A stretch of DNA of 25,702 bases from a virus. The position numbers were made by a program, and so were the translations under genes. The stretch lies in IMG/VR virus record IMGVR_UViG_3300010883_000398, positions 1 through 25,702 of that record. The stretch is one strand, 5' to 3'. Position 1 is the stretch's first letter. The number at the start of each line of letters is the position of its first letter. The notes under the pieces were generated by a model. That model was given only the letters and a program-made list of their open reading frames with translations, was not told where the DNA came from and ran no database searches. This document shows, piece by piece, positions 7,365-15,078 of the stretch.

Positions 7365-9587
7365 TTAACTAGTTTTCTTGAACGAGTCACGCAACCAAGC
7401 GTAATTTGCTCTATAGTTTCCTGTAGGACTGCTGAAAGCCACATCCTGTGTCTGACGCTGTTGTTCTAATCCGTTTTCAACAAGCCCTCCTCTTCCGATA
7501 GAGTCTGAGACTACTATCGCCTTTGGATGAGCCGAGCTAACTAAATCAGCACCGGTTTCGTCATGCACATTGTACAGGGTTTTATAATCGCCCTTCGGGG
7601 TTTCCGATTTTTCGTCGTACAGTCTACCTAGACCTGCAAAATATGATCGGAGATACTGGTCGCTATTACTTAGATCTGTTACAGCATCCTTGTAATAGGC
7701 CTTTGAAAAATCATCAGCTTTCTTTGAAAGCCCTGAATTATCATCATTTAAATTGATATTAGTAGAATTTGAAGCCTGCGTTGCTAACTTCTTTAATAAA
7801 TTAAATCTTTTTTCGTTATTCATGTTAGGTTCCTCAAACATTCCTGAGTTTTTTAGCAAAAATTCAACATCTTCAGAGGCCAGTGCTGAAAGCTCTCTTA
7901 TTAGCTCTCTTTGTCTTTTTCTTTCATCTGGAGTCAAACGGTGTTTTCCGCGACTAGCGACACCTGAGCCTGGCTTTCCCTTGATCTTGTCATCTCTTGT
8001 TATTCTCTTTGCCCTATTCGCCCCCGAGCCGGGTCCGTACCAGCCAGATCCCAGCCCAAATTCTAAAAGCTTGTGAACTGCTTCATTCACAGCCATCTGT
8101 CCATCTGGAACTGCTTTGGCAAATTCCTCAAAGCTTGTAAACTGACCCCCAGAGCCTAGCATTCCAGGGCTTTGATTTGCTGCTTCATAGACGACCATAT
8201 CTGCGCCTCTTCTCTTGCTCAAAAACTCTCTGGCAACACTAACCGCTCCTTCATTATCCCACTTAGAGCTATTTACAAACGCATAACTAATACGACCTCT
8301 TCCAAAGGAATACGGGGGAACTAATTTTACATAATAGTCTTTATCATAAACATAAGTCGCAAGTCTTTCTAGGGTTTTTTCTAAAAGCTCACGATCTCCA
8401 GACTTTTCCATCTCTCTAAGAGCGTCTTGAGCCGCCTCCCAATTTCCGCTTGCAGCATCTTTAACAGCCTCTTGAGTCTTCGGGTCAACATAATCAGGGC
8501 TTCCTGGCGCTGGGCCTGGATCCTGTTCCTCACCTCCGGCCCCTTCTCCGAAAAACATATCCATTAGACCCGGGCCAAACGCAACCCCAAGGCCAACCAT
8601 TCCTGCGGCAATCACAAAGCGCTGGCCGGGAACCAACCCCCTAAGTATAAACTTTTGATCCAATGGATTTAATGCCCGAAAGAATTTGGCTGCAGTTAGC
8701 TGATCGCCCGCCTCGGCCGCTCGTGAAATAATTTTCGCCGCCCTTGCCTTCCCCGTATCGGTTTGCATTAATTGCTTCATTACCTTATCTGTGTCGCTAT
8801 CGCTCATTTTCTTAAGAACTTTAACGGCATCATCTATCTCTAAATCTTCAACAACTTTGGCTGCAGCAACTATGTCTGTTTTTGCAAGATCAGTTACACT
8901 TTTTGCAGCAAGCTTTACACCATTCTTGTCCAACGCGCCCTTTAGGACGTTAGGGTTTAAAGACCCCGGAGGCGTCGGGGTGGGCGGCGGGTGCCCCCCG
9001 GGAGGGTCTGGCGCTGGCCTCGGGGGCGTTGGCGAAGGAGAGGGCGAGCGGGCAGGAGGGATTAGCCCCTCATGTCTGGCAAGATCTTCATAATTCAGCG
9101 CTGGTGGTCTGCGGATGGTCGGAGCGCCTCCAAGTACGTCTGCAAGCTTGGCTGCAGTAGTCGCGTCTCCGGCAGAGCCCATAGAGGCTACCATGAAGTT
9201 GGCAATGTCCTGATTCGATGACCCGGGCATACTCTTCTTTATGGCCCTGAAGAGTTCCGAACCGACATCGTCGGCCGCGAGCAAGCCAACATCGGCTTGC
9301 CGAAAGACCTCTCCAACGTCTGTTTGTATCTTGGTAAACTTGGCTTCCAACGCGGCATCATCCGTGACCTTCAGAAGCTTTTTAAGCCCCGCGATAGCAT
9401 CATCACTGAGTCCTGTCAGACTGGCGCTCCTGAAAGCAGCCCTGGAGCCTCTCATGACATCATCAGGCACTGTAATGGCAATCTTAGAAAGGCCGTGACT
9501 CAAAGAAGATTTTTTCTCATTAAAGCTTGACATCGTCTCGAAGTATGAGTCGAAAGCACTTTGGTCTGCAACCTTTCTTATTCGCAT
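7365..9587 (-). CDS. Large virion-associated protein with polyproline hinge
   Basis: This 740-residue product begins MRIRKVADQS, the ATG overlapping the end of the upstream gene (GCATGCGAATAAG). Residues 1-175 are Ala-rich helical. Residues 176-209 are a Pro-rich linker (PARSPSPSPTPPRPAPDPP, then more). Residues 211-310 are again helical with many DDAVKVLKKM-like segments. A Gly-rich hydrophobic stretch at about 323-346 (FVIAAGMVGLGVAFGPGLMD) could insert in a membrane or pack in a core. A mixed alpha/beta region and a basic C-terminal part with TRDDKIKGKPG and RKRQRELIREL follow. No enzymatic motif is evident. Context between the scaffold and decoration/capsid genes suggests an internal head or ejected protein; this is inference. 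No family recognised. Confidence 0.7.
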   Translation of the reverse strand: MRIRKVADQSAFDSYFETMSSFNEKKSSLSHGLSKIAITVPDDVMRGSRAAFRSASLTGLSDDAIAGLKKLLKVTDDAALEAKFTKIQTDVGEVFRQADVGLLAADDVGSELFRAIKKSMPGSSNQDIANFMVASMGSAGDATTAAKLADVLGGAPTIRRPPALNYEDLARHEGLIPPARSPSPSPTPPRPAPDPPGGHPPPTPTPPGSLNPNVLKGALDKNGVKLAAKSVTDLAKTDIVAAAKVVEDLEIDDAVKVLKKMSDSDTDKVMKQLMQTDTGKARAAKIISRAAEAGDQLTAAKFFRALNPLDQKFILRGLVPGQRFVIAAGMVGLGVAFGPGLMDMFFGEGAGGEEQDPGPAPGSPDYVDPKTQEAVKDAASGNWEAAQDALREMEKSGDRELLEKTLERLATYVYDKDYYVKLVPPYSFGRGRISYAFVNSSKWDNEGAVSVAREFLSKRRGADMVVYEAANQSPGMLGSGGQFTSFEEFAKAVPDGQMAVNEAVHKLLEFGLGSGWYGPGSGANRAKRITRDDKIKGKPGSGVASRGKHRLTPDERKRQRELIRELSALASEDVEFLLKNSGMFEEPNMNNEKRFNLLKKLATQASNSTNINLNDDNSGLSKKADDFSKAYYKDAVTDLSNSDQYLRSYFAGLGRLYDEKSETPKGDYKTLYNVHDETGADLVSSAHPKAIVVSDSIGRGGLVENGLEQQRQTQDVAFSSPTGNYRANYAWLRDSFKKTS

Positions 9588-9982
9588 GCGACTTCCTGCT
9601 CCAATATTTCATCTATTGTTCGCTCTATTCTGTAAGCTAATTTTATATTATTTTCATCAAGAGCAGCTTGAACCAAGTCTCTTAAGTCATCAACGACCTC
9701 TCCCTGCAGTTCTTCGGCAAGAGCGTCTTGAGCTTCCTCATCAGAAGCTTCACCAAAAAGATCATCTTCCGCCGGAGAGTCATCTTTTCCTGCAGCATAT
9801 TGCCCCTTTTCTTCGGGCGTCATCTGTTGGGTTGCGGCTGTATCGTCAGGCGTCCATGCAGCAATTTTATCTTGTAATATTTCAGCCCTTTTTACAGTAT
9901 CAATAATTCTTTTCTCAAGCTCTTTAAATACTTCGCTTTTATCAAAGTTGGCTAAGTCCTCTTTGCTCCATGAATTAATCAT
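9578..9982 (-). CDS. Acidic helical protein, unknown function (head locus)
   Basis: This 134-residue product begins MINSWSKEDL with a good site (TTAGGAGATCCAA-ATG). It has two helical parts separated by an acidic, Ala/Asp/Glu-rich low-complexity linker (about 45-90), and ends in a helix with ENNIKLAYRIERTIDEILEQ. Its 3' end overlaps the start of the 740-residue gene by 10 bases, so the two are probably translated in a coupled way and may interact. Composition resembles small scaffold or chaperone proteins of head modules, but I recognise no family. Confidence 0.7.
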   Translation of the reverse strand: MINSWSKEDLANFDKSEVFKELEKRIIDTVKRAEILQDKIAAWTPDDTAATQQMTPEEKGQYAAGKDDSPAEDDLFGEASDEEAQDALAEELQGEVVDDLRDLVQAALDENNIKLAYRIERTIDEILEQEVACE

Positions 9983-10039
9983 TTGGATCTCCTAAGAATG
10001 TGTAAGTATATCATAACATTTTAAATAATTAGTAGTTTG

Positions 10040-10732
10040 CTATAGCAACATAAACTCTAGCGTTCCAATGGATGCAGATGGAGGGCCGGTGCATATTGCA
10101 ACGCCAGGATGCCCATCTGTAGGCTGCTGAGAAGATAGCTTCCCATTTAGTCCGATATACAAAGTGCAATTAACAGGATAGACCTGAGTTGTGTCAAATT
10201 GATCAGTCGCATATATTCCTCGTTGATAATGAATAGTTACTCGACCACTCCCGATTGTAGTGTCATCTCCTGGTTTTCCAGATACTCTATAAATATAATT
10301 TACAATAACTCTAAAACTATCAAAAGTACCGTCCCCGTCTGTGTCGTGATTTAACTCAGTGCCTGCAGGGACTGTAACAACGCCATTGATAGTATTTAAC
10401 ACAACAGAGACAGTAGAGGTAAAACTATTTTCAATAATATTTGGAAACTCCAATATGCCAGTGACATCAACTGAACTGACTCTGTTTCCATTATTATCAA
10501 GCGCAGAACTCTGAGCGTCAATAGTTACTATTTCATCTATCTGAGCCTTTGTAAATGCAGATGTTCTAACATCATCAATAATTCCCAAGGGAGCTGTTCC
10601 GTCGCTAATGCTAGCAACAATATCATTTCCAATAAGTCCAAGTTGAGCAAACATGCCTGGCTCAAATTCGGCAGTTGGGTCTACAGGTAAGCTCATCGGC
10701 AAGGCATTACCGCTATGAATAACTTTTAACAA
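10040..10732 (-). CDS. Probable head decoration/structural protein with Ca-loop-like motif
   Basis: This 230-residue product starts at TTG 10732 (read as Met; MLKVIHSGNALPMSLPVDPT); the choice rests on TAGGAGATAAGG ideally placed upstream and on absence of a nearby ATG. The N-terminus 'FEPGMFAQLGLIGNDIVASISDG' followed by 'PLGIIDDV' resembles small capsid-surface beta-barrel proteins whose first domain reads 'PGq-v-l---g-------dg--piGii'. Residues 130-135 (DTDGDG) match the core of an EF-hand/dockerin-type calcium loop, with D130, D132 and D134 as ligands. The rest is beta-rich. Its place between scaffold and capsid genes fits a capsid-exterior protein. Family assignment is tentative; calcium binding is inferred from the motif alone. 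Confidence 0.65.
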   Translation of the reverse strand: MLKVIHSGNALPMSLPVDPTAEFEPGMFAQLGLIGNDIVASISDGTAPLGIIDDVRTSAFTKAQIDEIVTIDAQSSALDNNGNRVSSVDVTGILEFPNIIENSFTSTVSVVLNTINGVVTVPAGTELNHDTDGDGTFDSFRVIVNYIYRVSGKPGDDTTIGSGRVTIHYQRGIYATDQFDTTQVYPVNCTLYIGLNGKLSSQQPTDGHPGVAICTGPPSASIGTLEFMLL

Positions 10733-10757
10733 CCTTATCTCCTAGAGTAAAAATATT

Positions 10758-10787
10758 AAAAGGGAAGGAAAAACTCCCCTCCCTTTT
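10758..10787 (-). terminator. Possible weak terminator between two head genes
   Basis: On the minus strand AAAAGGGA / TCCCTTTT forms an 8-base-pair stem, extended by two G-C pairs after a one-base bulge, with a T-rich loop, and continues as TTTTAATATTTTTA. It lies in the 80-base gap after the 192-residue gene. The U-run is interrupted, so termination would be partial at best. A 12-base palindrome (ACTATTAATAGT, 10793-10804) sits just before it in transcription order. Confidence 0.45.
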
Positions 10788-10812
10788 ATTTTACTATTAA
10801 TAGTAAATATTT

Positions 10813-11391
10813 TTAGTTTCTGATTTTGCTTATGGTAGCTTTGACCATATCTGCAGCAAAGTTATCTCCATTATTACCAAACTCAGAAGCCAACTTGTCA
10901 AGAGATTGGTGCAGCTCCGATTTCCTTCCTGCTTCCTTTACAAGATCACCTCTAATGCTAAAAGCTGTAGCTTCAACTACATCTGCAGCAAAGCCCTCGC
11001 CTTTAGCTCTCAGGCTTGCAGAAATTTTCCCTAGGCCATTCATAATATATTGACCAGTTGGATCAGCAGTTTTGTGATTTCTGGAAACATTCTTTGTTAC
11101 AGTACTCTTCCTCAGAGGAGCCGGGCGAACCAGGGCCACCTTCGAGTCGTCCAGGTAGTCCATCATTTCACTAATTTGATCCTCAACATTATCACCAGCC
11201 TCGACATCATCTACCAACAAACCCTTCAGACTCTCATCGTCTGCATAAGAAGTTTCTGCCAAAGCTCCGTCCTCTGAAAGGCCAAGCTCCTCCTCTTCTT
11301 GGGCAAACTTTTTTATTTTTGTTTGGCTATCGCCCAAGATGTTAAAAAACTCTTGGGCGATAACATCGCCATCGCCTCTAATGCTATACAT
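10813..11391 (-). CDS. Unknown head-locus protein with duplicated 'FAAD-V-AT--IR' motif
   Basis: This 192-residue product begins MYSIRGDGDVIAQEFFNILG with an excellent site (AAGGAGGCATA-ATG), 10 bases after the protease-scaffold stop. The first 80 residues are acidic. The C-terminal third contains two copies of a roughly 30-residue helical unit: 'LGKISASLRAKGEGFAADVV' followed by 'EATAFSIR', and 'LDKLASEFGNNGDNFAADMV' followed by 'KATISKIRN'. A related phrase (LKIASELDQRGLLKEADHLD) occurs at the N-terminus of the 201-residue zinc-motif protein, hinting at a shared targeting or cleavage tag. No family recognised. Position suggests a scaffold-associated or core protein that may be a substrate of the neighbouring protease. 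Confidence 0.7.
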   Translation of the reverse strand: MYSIRGDGDVIAQEFFNILGDSQTKIKKFAQEEEELGLSEDGALAETSYADDESLKGLLVDDVEAGDNVEDQISEMMDYLDDSKVALVRPAPLRKSTVTKNVSRNHKTADPTGQYIMNGLGKISASLRAKGEGFAADVVEATAFSIRGDLVKEAGRKSELHQSLDKLASEFGNNGDNFAADMVKATISKIRN

Positions 11392-11400
11392 TATGCCTCC

Positions 11401-14400
11401 TTATTCCCACATGCCGGCCAGACCATTGGCAGATAGTAGTGATGTGTTTGAACCTGGCTGAGATCCAGAATCGGACTCTACCCCAATATTTATTCCTCCA
11501 AGATCTGATGCGATCTTAATGCTTCCTACCGGACGTGCGTTACCAATACTTCTTTTGAATGCTTCAAATGCATTATTATCAAAAGACATAATCTCATCAA
11601 CTTGGCTATCTAGCGCAGTTTTTGTTGTAGACAGAAGACCCTTGGTTTGCATTTCAAGACCAACATCATAGGCTCTGCGAAGCTTCACCCGGTATGTCTC
11701 TCTCTCTTCATCAACCCTCTTTGAGGCAAGACGTGCGTTTAGGGCTTTCTTTACAGATCCCTTAGCCTTAGCTTCCGCTGTCTGATTAGCTGGCGCCGAA
11801 GACTTAACCGTCTTTGGGACAGCTGCGGCAACGCGGCTGGAGGTCAGGTTAGCTCTACTCTTAGCTGCAGAGCTTTCTGCTTGCTTTAAAAAGCTAGCTC
11901 TCTTATTAGCTCTATCTCTCAGGATTCGATCCTCTGCTTGCTTCAATATTGCATTGCGACGTGAACGCCTAAGATTCATAGCCTCTGACACTAAGTCGTC
12001 AACCGCTGCATCATCAGCATCACCTATTGAGTCAACAACGGCATCAATAGAATCATCAGCTGCATCACCAGGGTCATCACCAGAGTCATCACCAGAGTCA
12101 TCTTCGACATAGTTAACTGAATCTTCAGCATTATTTGAATCATCAAAATCCATCGAGTTAGCCAGTCTTACAAGAGCTTTTGTTTCTCCAGTAATTTGAT
12201 CAGCGTCTCTCAATGCTGAGCCGGCGAGCTTAACAAACTGGCCTCGCTGAGCTGAAGATAGCTTCGATATATTGTCATATGTTTCTGCGACCATAGACAG
12301 CTCATCTGCTGAGTCATCAAGCTTTCTGTACGCCCTCTTGAGGTTGCTAAGAACATGATTAGATAACGCGCCTAGATCTCCACCCTCTGTATCAATGTCC
12401 TCACCTGGGGAGCCTCTGTCTTTACCGGTAAAGACATTTACGTCAACATCGGCAAGCCTGTCGTCTTGCAGCGTTGCGACAAGATCTCTTACTTCATCAA
12501 GAAGCTGCTCGATCTCTGCAAGTCTATTATCAATACCTTCTGCGGGATCCTCTGGCTCTTCATCCCCGCCCTCTTCGGCTTCTAGGTCGGGGCCCTCATC
12601 GAGAGAGGGAAGAGGCGGAAGGTCTCCTTCTCCACCAGGAAGAGGAGCTTCTTCTGCTCCTTCTCCACCAGGAAGAGGAGGTAGGGGAGGCAGGCCTTCT
12701 TCCCCCATTTCTTGGGCAGACTTTAGAAGATTTGCAACATTATTTAGCCCAAAGGATCTAATTTGATCACAAACTTCTTTGCCATAGCTCTGACTCTTTA
12801 ACCAATTCCAGTTAGTTCTTAGTTCTGGGCCAAAGATGCTTTCGGCAGTAGCCGAGATAACCCTCTTTTTGCCAGCAAAAACTTCAAAAAGACTTCCGTT
12901 ATGATTTATTGAGCCATTTGAATTGCGACGAATAGTAAAGCGAGTACTTAGGCCGGGTCCTCTATATGCCTGCTTCTTCAGACCTTGACGCGCAAGCTCT
13001 GCTCTATGCAGATTTTCTTTTGTTTGAGAATCTCCAGGAAACATTCCGGTTGCTCCGCCCATATTTCCGGTTTGAAGCATATGCTTGTCTTGGTTATCTC
13101 GAACATTTTTATAATCTTCAGTCTTGTATGTATTAGGCTCGGCACCATCTGCTCCACCTTGCATGTAAGCAAGTCTGCGCAACCTTCTCTCTTCAAGCTT
13201 GGCTCTGCTCAACTTCTCCTTGGTCTCTTTATCTCCAGGAAACATTCCACTGTTGCCGCCCATGCCCTTGTCTTGCTGCATTTGCTTATCTTTTTTAAAA
13301 TCAAACGTTTCACCCTTATATGTATTGGGCTCCGCGCCATCTGCTCCACCTTGCATGTATGCTACACGACGGCGAAGCTCTGCTCTCTTTCTTAATCTAG
13401 ACTCATTCATGATATCCTCCACTATTGAATTTATTGAAAAGTCGTCCACATAATCAATGTCACTACCATTATTGGCCAGTTTAACATTATGATCTGTGTT
13501 ATCCGTAGCAAGCTCCGTCAAAACATGACCGCCAGACGGAGATGATAGGGGATCGCCTTCTGTCGGAAAACCAACAGATTCCTCTGTTTGCCCGCCACCT
13601 AGCAAACCCCTCTTAGAACTAACTCCACTATACTCAGATACATCTCCGGGCAGTTTAGAGCCTTCCAGGTTCTCACCTGTAGTAAACTCTGTTCTGGGAG
13701 CCGGCCCAATATCTGATTTAGTTGTTGTATTTAACTTGTTAATCAAACTACTTATTACATCTTTAACCTCAGAGGACACGCCTGGATCTCCCAGGACGTT
13801 TGTAGCCTCTGATACTGCAGATAAAGTTTCTGCTATATTTCTATCTCTTTCCGAATTATCAGTAAACCCACCAGCAGCGTTTTTTAATAATCCATTATTT
13901 TCCAAGAAACCCTTTACTATGCCTCTTCTGTCTTCTACTGAACATCCGCTTTCACCGCAAGCGGTCTTCATTATTCCGTCCAGATGCTCTGCTTGCTTCA
14001 GGCTGAGTCGACCCAACATAGTGCTTACGTTATCCACACCATAATTCATAAATTCGCTTGAATATTCTTTCAGAGAGGCTATGCATTTTAACAGCACGGC
14101 CCCTGGTTCTGCAGGCTGAACAACCAAGCTATACTCTATCGGCTTCAGACCAACATTGATTTCGCCATGAGCAGTTTTGTTATTAATATGATTACAATAC
14201 TCATCTTGCGTAGTAGCGCGATTTCCACACTCAGAACAAATAGACGTTTCAACCGCTGTGCCCATCGAGCCATATCTTACGAGGCCTGTCTCAACCTTCC
14301 TTGCTAATTCTGGATAGTTTACTTTGTCTAATGCACATAAGCCTATAATTTGTTTAAATTTTTCATCGTAATGTGTGTCTAGAATTATTCCTCTAATTCC

Positions 14401-14796
14401 ATCTACAGAACTTGACTCATGGTCTCGACACAGGGGTAGCCCGACCCAGCTGCTTGCAGCCTTTTTCAGCTCAGACTCTGGAAAGATATCTTTATTATTA
14501 TTCCTATGAGGTTGAACGTTTCCGTTCCATTTCCAGCTTTCATCAAAAAAGCCCCAAGCGTCTTCTCCGCTTGAGACCTTTTTAATACTACCTTTCTCGT
14601 CAAGCATAGCTGATTCAGCCGCTTTAAGAAATACTATTGAGAAATAAAGAAAGTCATCAGACTTGGGGGCTATGTTCTTTATGCTCTGAGCAAGCTTTGA
14701 AAATCTCCGGACGAGTTTGGGATTGGCAAGTATATCTTGCCGATCATATGTGCCTACGATATTATTTTCCGGAGAAAAACATACTTTCTTAAACAT
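11401..14796 (-). CDS. Prohead-protease-like domain fused to acidic scaffold-like tail
   Basis: I start at ATG 14796 (1131 residues, MFKKVCFSPE) because AGAAGGGTTATCT precedes it; an in-frame TTG 33 bases upstream has no such site. Residues about 75-235 look like a head maturation protease: NNNKDIFPESEL, then CRDHESSSVDGIRGIILD (candidate His126), then VRYGSMGTAVE (candidate Ser177), then a Cys/His cluster CSECGNRATT...EYCNHI and EYSLVVQPAEPGA. The His-Ser spacing of 51 is like that of phage prohead serine proteases of the T4 gp21 type. The remaining roughly 890 residues are low-complexity, with two tandem repeats (YMQGGADGAEPNTY... to ...GMFPGD), Pro/Gly/Glu runs, Asp-rich blocks and a basic helical C-terminus, as expected of a scaffold or core. 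Assembly of immature heads followed by self-cleavage is inferred. Confidence 0.65.
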   Translation of the reverse strand: MFKKVCFSPENNIVGTYDRQDILANPKLVRRFSKLAQSIKNIAPKSDDFLYFSIVFLKAAESAMLDEKGSIKKVSSGEDAWGFFDESWKWNGNVQPHRNNNKDIFPESELKKAASSWVGLPLCRDHESSSVDGIRGIILDTHYDEKFKQIIGLCALDKVNYPELARKVETGLVRYGSMGTAVETSICSECGNRATTQDEYCNHINNKTAHGEINVGLKPIEYSLVVQPAEPGAVLLKCIASLKEYSSEFMNYGVDNVSTMLGRLSLKQAEHLDGIMKTACGESGCSVEDRRGIVKGFLENNGLLKNAAGGFTDNSERDRNIAETLSAVSEATNVLGDPGVSSEVKDVISSLINKLNTTTKSDIGPAPRTEFTTGENLEGSKLPGDVSEYSGVSSKRGLLGGGQTEESVGFPTEGDPLSSPSGGHVLTELATDNTDHNVKLANNGSDIDYVDDFSINSIVEDIMNESRLRKRAELRRRVAYMQGGADGAEPNTYKGETFDFKKDKQMQQDKGMGGNSGMFPGDKETKEKLSRAKLEERRLRRLAYMQGGADGAEPNTYKTEDYKNVRDNQDKHMLQTGNMGGATGMFPGDSQTKENLHRAELARQGLKKQAYRGPGLSTRFTIRRNSNGSINHNGSLFEVFAGKKRVISATAESIFGPELRTNWNWLKSQSYGKEVCDQIRSFGLNNVANLLKSAQEMGEEGLPPLPPLPGGEGAEEAPLPGGEGDLPPLPSLDEGPDLEAEEGGDEEPEDPAEGIDNRLAEIEQLLDEVRDLVATLQDDRLADVDVNVFTGKDRGSPGEDIDTEGGDLGALSNHVLSNLKRAYRKLDDSADELSMVAETYDNISKLSSAQRGQFVKLAGSALRDADQITGETKALVRLANSMDFDDSNNAEDSVNYVEDDSGDDSGDDPGDAADDSIDAVVDSIGDADDAAVDDLVSEAMNLRRSRRNAILKQAEDRILRDRANKRASFLKQAESSAAKSRANLTSSRVAAAVPKTVKSSAPANQTAEAKAKGSVKKALNARLASKRVDEERETYRVKLRRAYDVGLEMQTKGLLSTTKTALDSQVDEIMSFDNNAFEAFKRSIGNARPVGSIKIASDLGGINIGVESDSGSQPGSNTSLLSANGLAGMWE
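12967..13359 (-). repeat. Two tandem protein repeats (64 and 67 residues) in the scaffold-like tail
   Basis: Two units start with YMQGGADGAEPNTYK at minus-strand positions 13359 and 13167, exactly 192 bases apart, and share a later MGG--GMFPGD-(E/Q)TKE-L-RA-L phrase. Both are preceded by an Arg-rich RR-AYMQ context; a third start (LKKQAY) follows but diverges at once. DNA identity is high at the YMQGGADGAEPNTY segment and lower elsewhere. Confidence 0.85.
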
Positions 14797-14828
14797 AGAT
14801 AACCCTTCTAAATAAACAGTACAATTCA

Positions 14829-14846
14829 AATATTTATATAAATATT
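14829..14846. promoter_or_regulatory. 18-base AT palindrome containing TATAAATA, upstream of protease-scaffold
   Basis: AATATTTATATAAATATT is a perfect palindrome 33 bases before the ATG of the protease-scaffold gene. It contains TATAAATA, the core of T4-type late promoters. No similar element stands before the capsid or other structural genes and no sigma factor is visible, so promoter function is only a possibility in so AT-rich a background. Confidence 0.2.
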
Positions 14847-14863
14847 AGTTTTTAAACTTTTTG

Positions 14864-14885
14864 TGTAATTTTTTTTTGAATTACA
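14864..14885. other. Short hairpin in gap before protease-scaffold gene
   Basis: A 7-base-pair inverted repeat (TGTAATT / AATTACA) encloses an 8-base T-rich loop in the 96-base gap between the 60-residue gene and the protease-scaffold gene. On the minus strand it is followed by CAAAAAG, so it does not look like an intrinsic terminator for that direction. Confidence 0.25.
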
Positions 14886-14892
14886 TAGTTTT

Positions 14893-15075
14893 TTATGGTT
14901 TGTTTTCCTTAGAATCTTCAGAAGAATACTCTCTTAACGCCTTTATTCTCCTATCATCTTCCTCTTCCGAGTCCAAATAAATAGTATTTTCTTCTTGAAT
15001 ATCATTATTATTTAATTTTTCTTTTGAATTTTTAACTATGATTCTCTTGGTTTTATCACCAAACTTGATAAACAT
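14893..15075 (-). CDS. Small charged protein, unknown function
   Basis: This 60-residue product begins MFIKFGDKTKRIIVKNSKEK. The first 20 residues are basic with beta character, the rest acidic and probably disordered (LDSEEEDDRRIKAL, SSEDSKENKP). The ATG lies 3 bases after the stop of the 764-residue gene, so translation is likely coupled. No family recognised. Given its length it could be a small assembly factor; the gene call itself rests on tight spacing and frame conservation. Confidence 0.55.
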   Translation of the reverse strand: MFIKFGDKTKRIIVKNSKEKLNNNDIQEENTIYLDSEEEDDRRIKALREYSSEDSKENKP

Positions 15076-15078
15076 TAT

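Noticed and set aside
8791-9093. Plus-strand Gly-rich frame opposite the polyproline hinge
   Set aside because: Its glycine run is simply the complement of the proline codons of the 740-residue gene.
12395-12766. Plus-strand reading frames opposite the Pro/Gly/Glu-rich part of the protease-scaffold gene
   Set aside because: They are antisense shadows of a low-complexity, GC-richer stretch; the products are Ser/Pro or Leu/Glu runs with no ribosome binding site.
14797-14829. TTG start for the protease-scaffold gene
   Set aside because: The ATG 33 bases later has AGAAGG properly spaced; the TTG has no such signal.
14829-14846. T4-type late promoter (TATAAATA)
   Set aside because: Kept only as a low-confidence feature: the element is not repeated before other structural genes, and the same octamer also occurs by chance inside the 764-residue gene.
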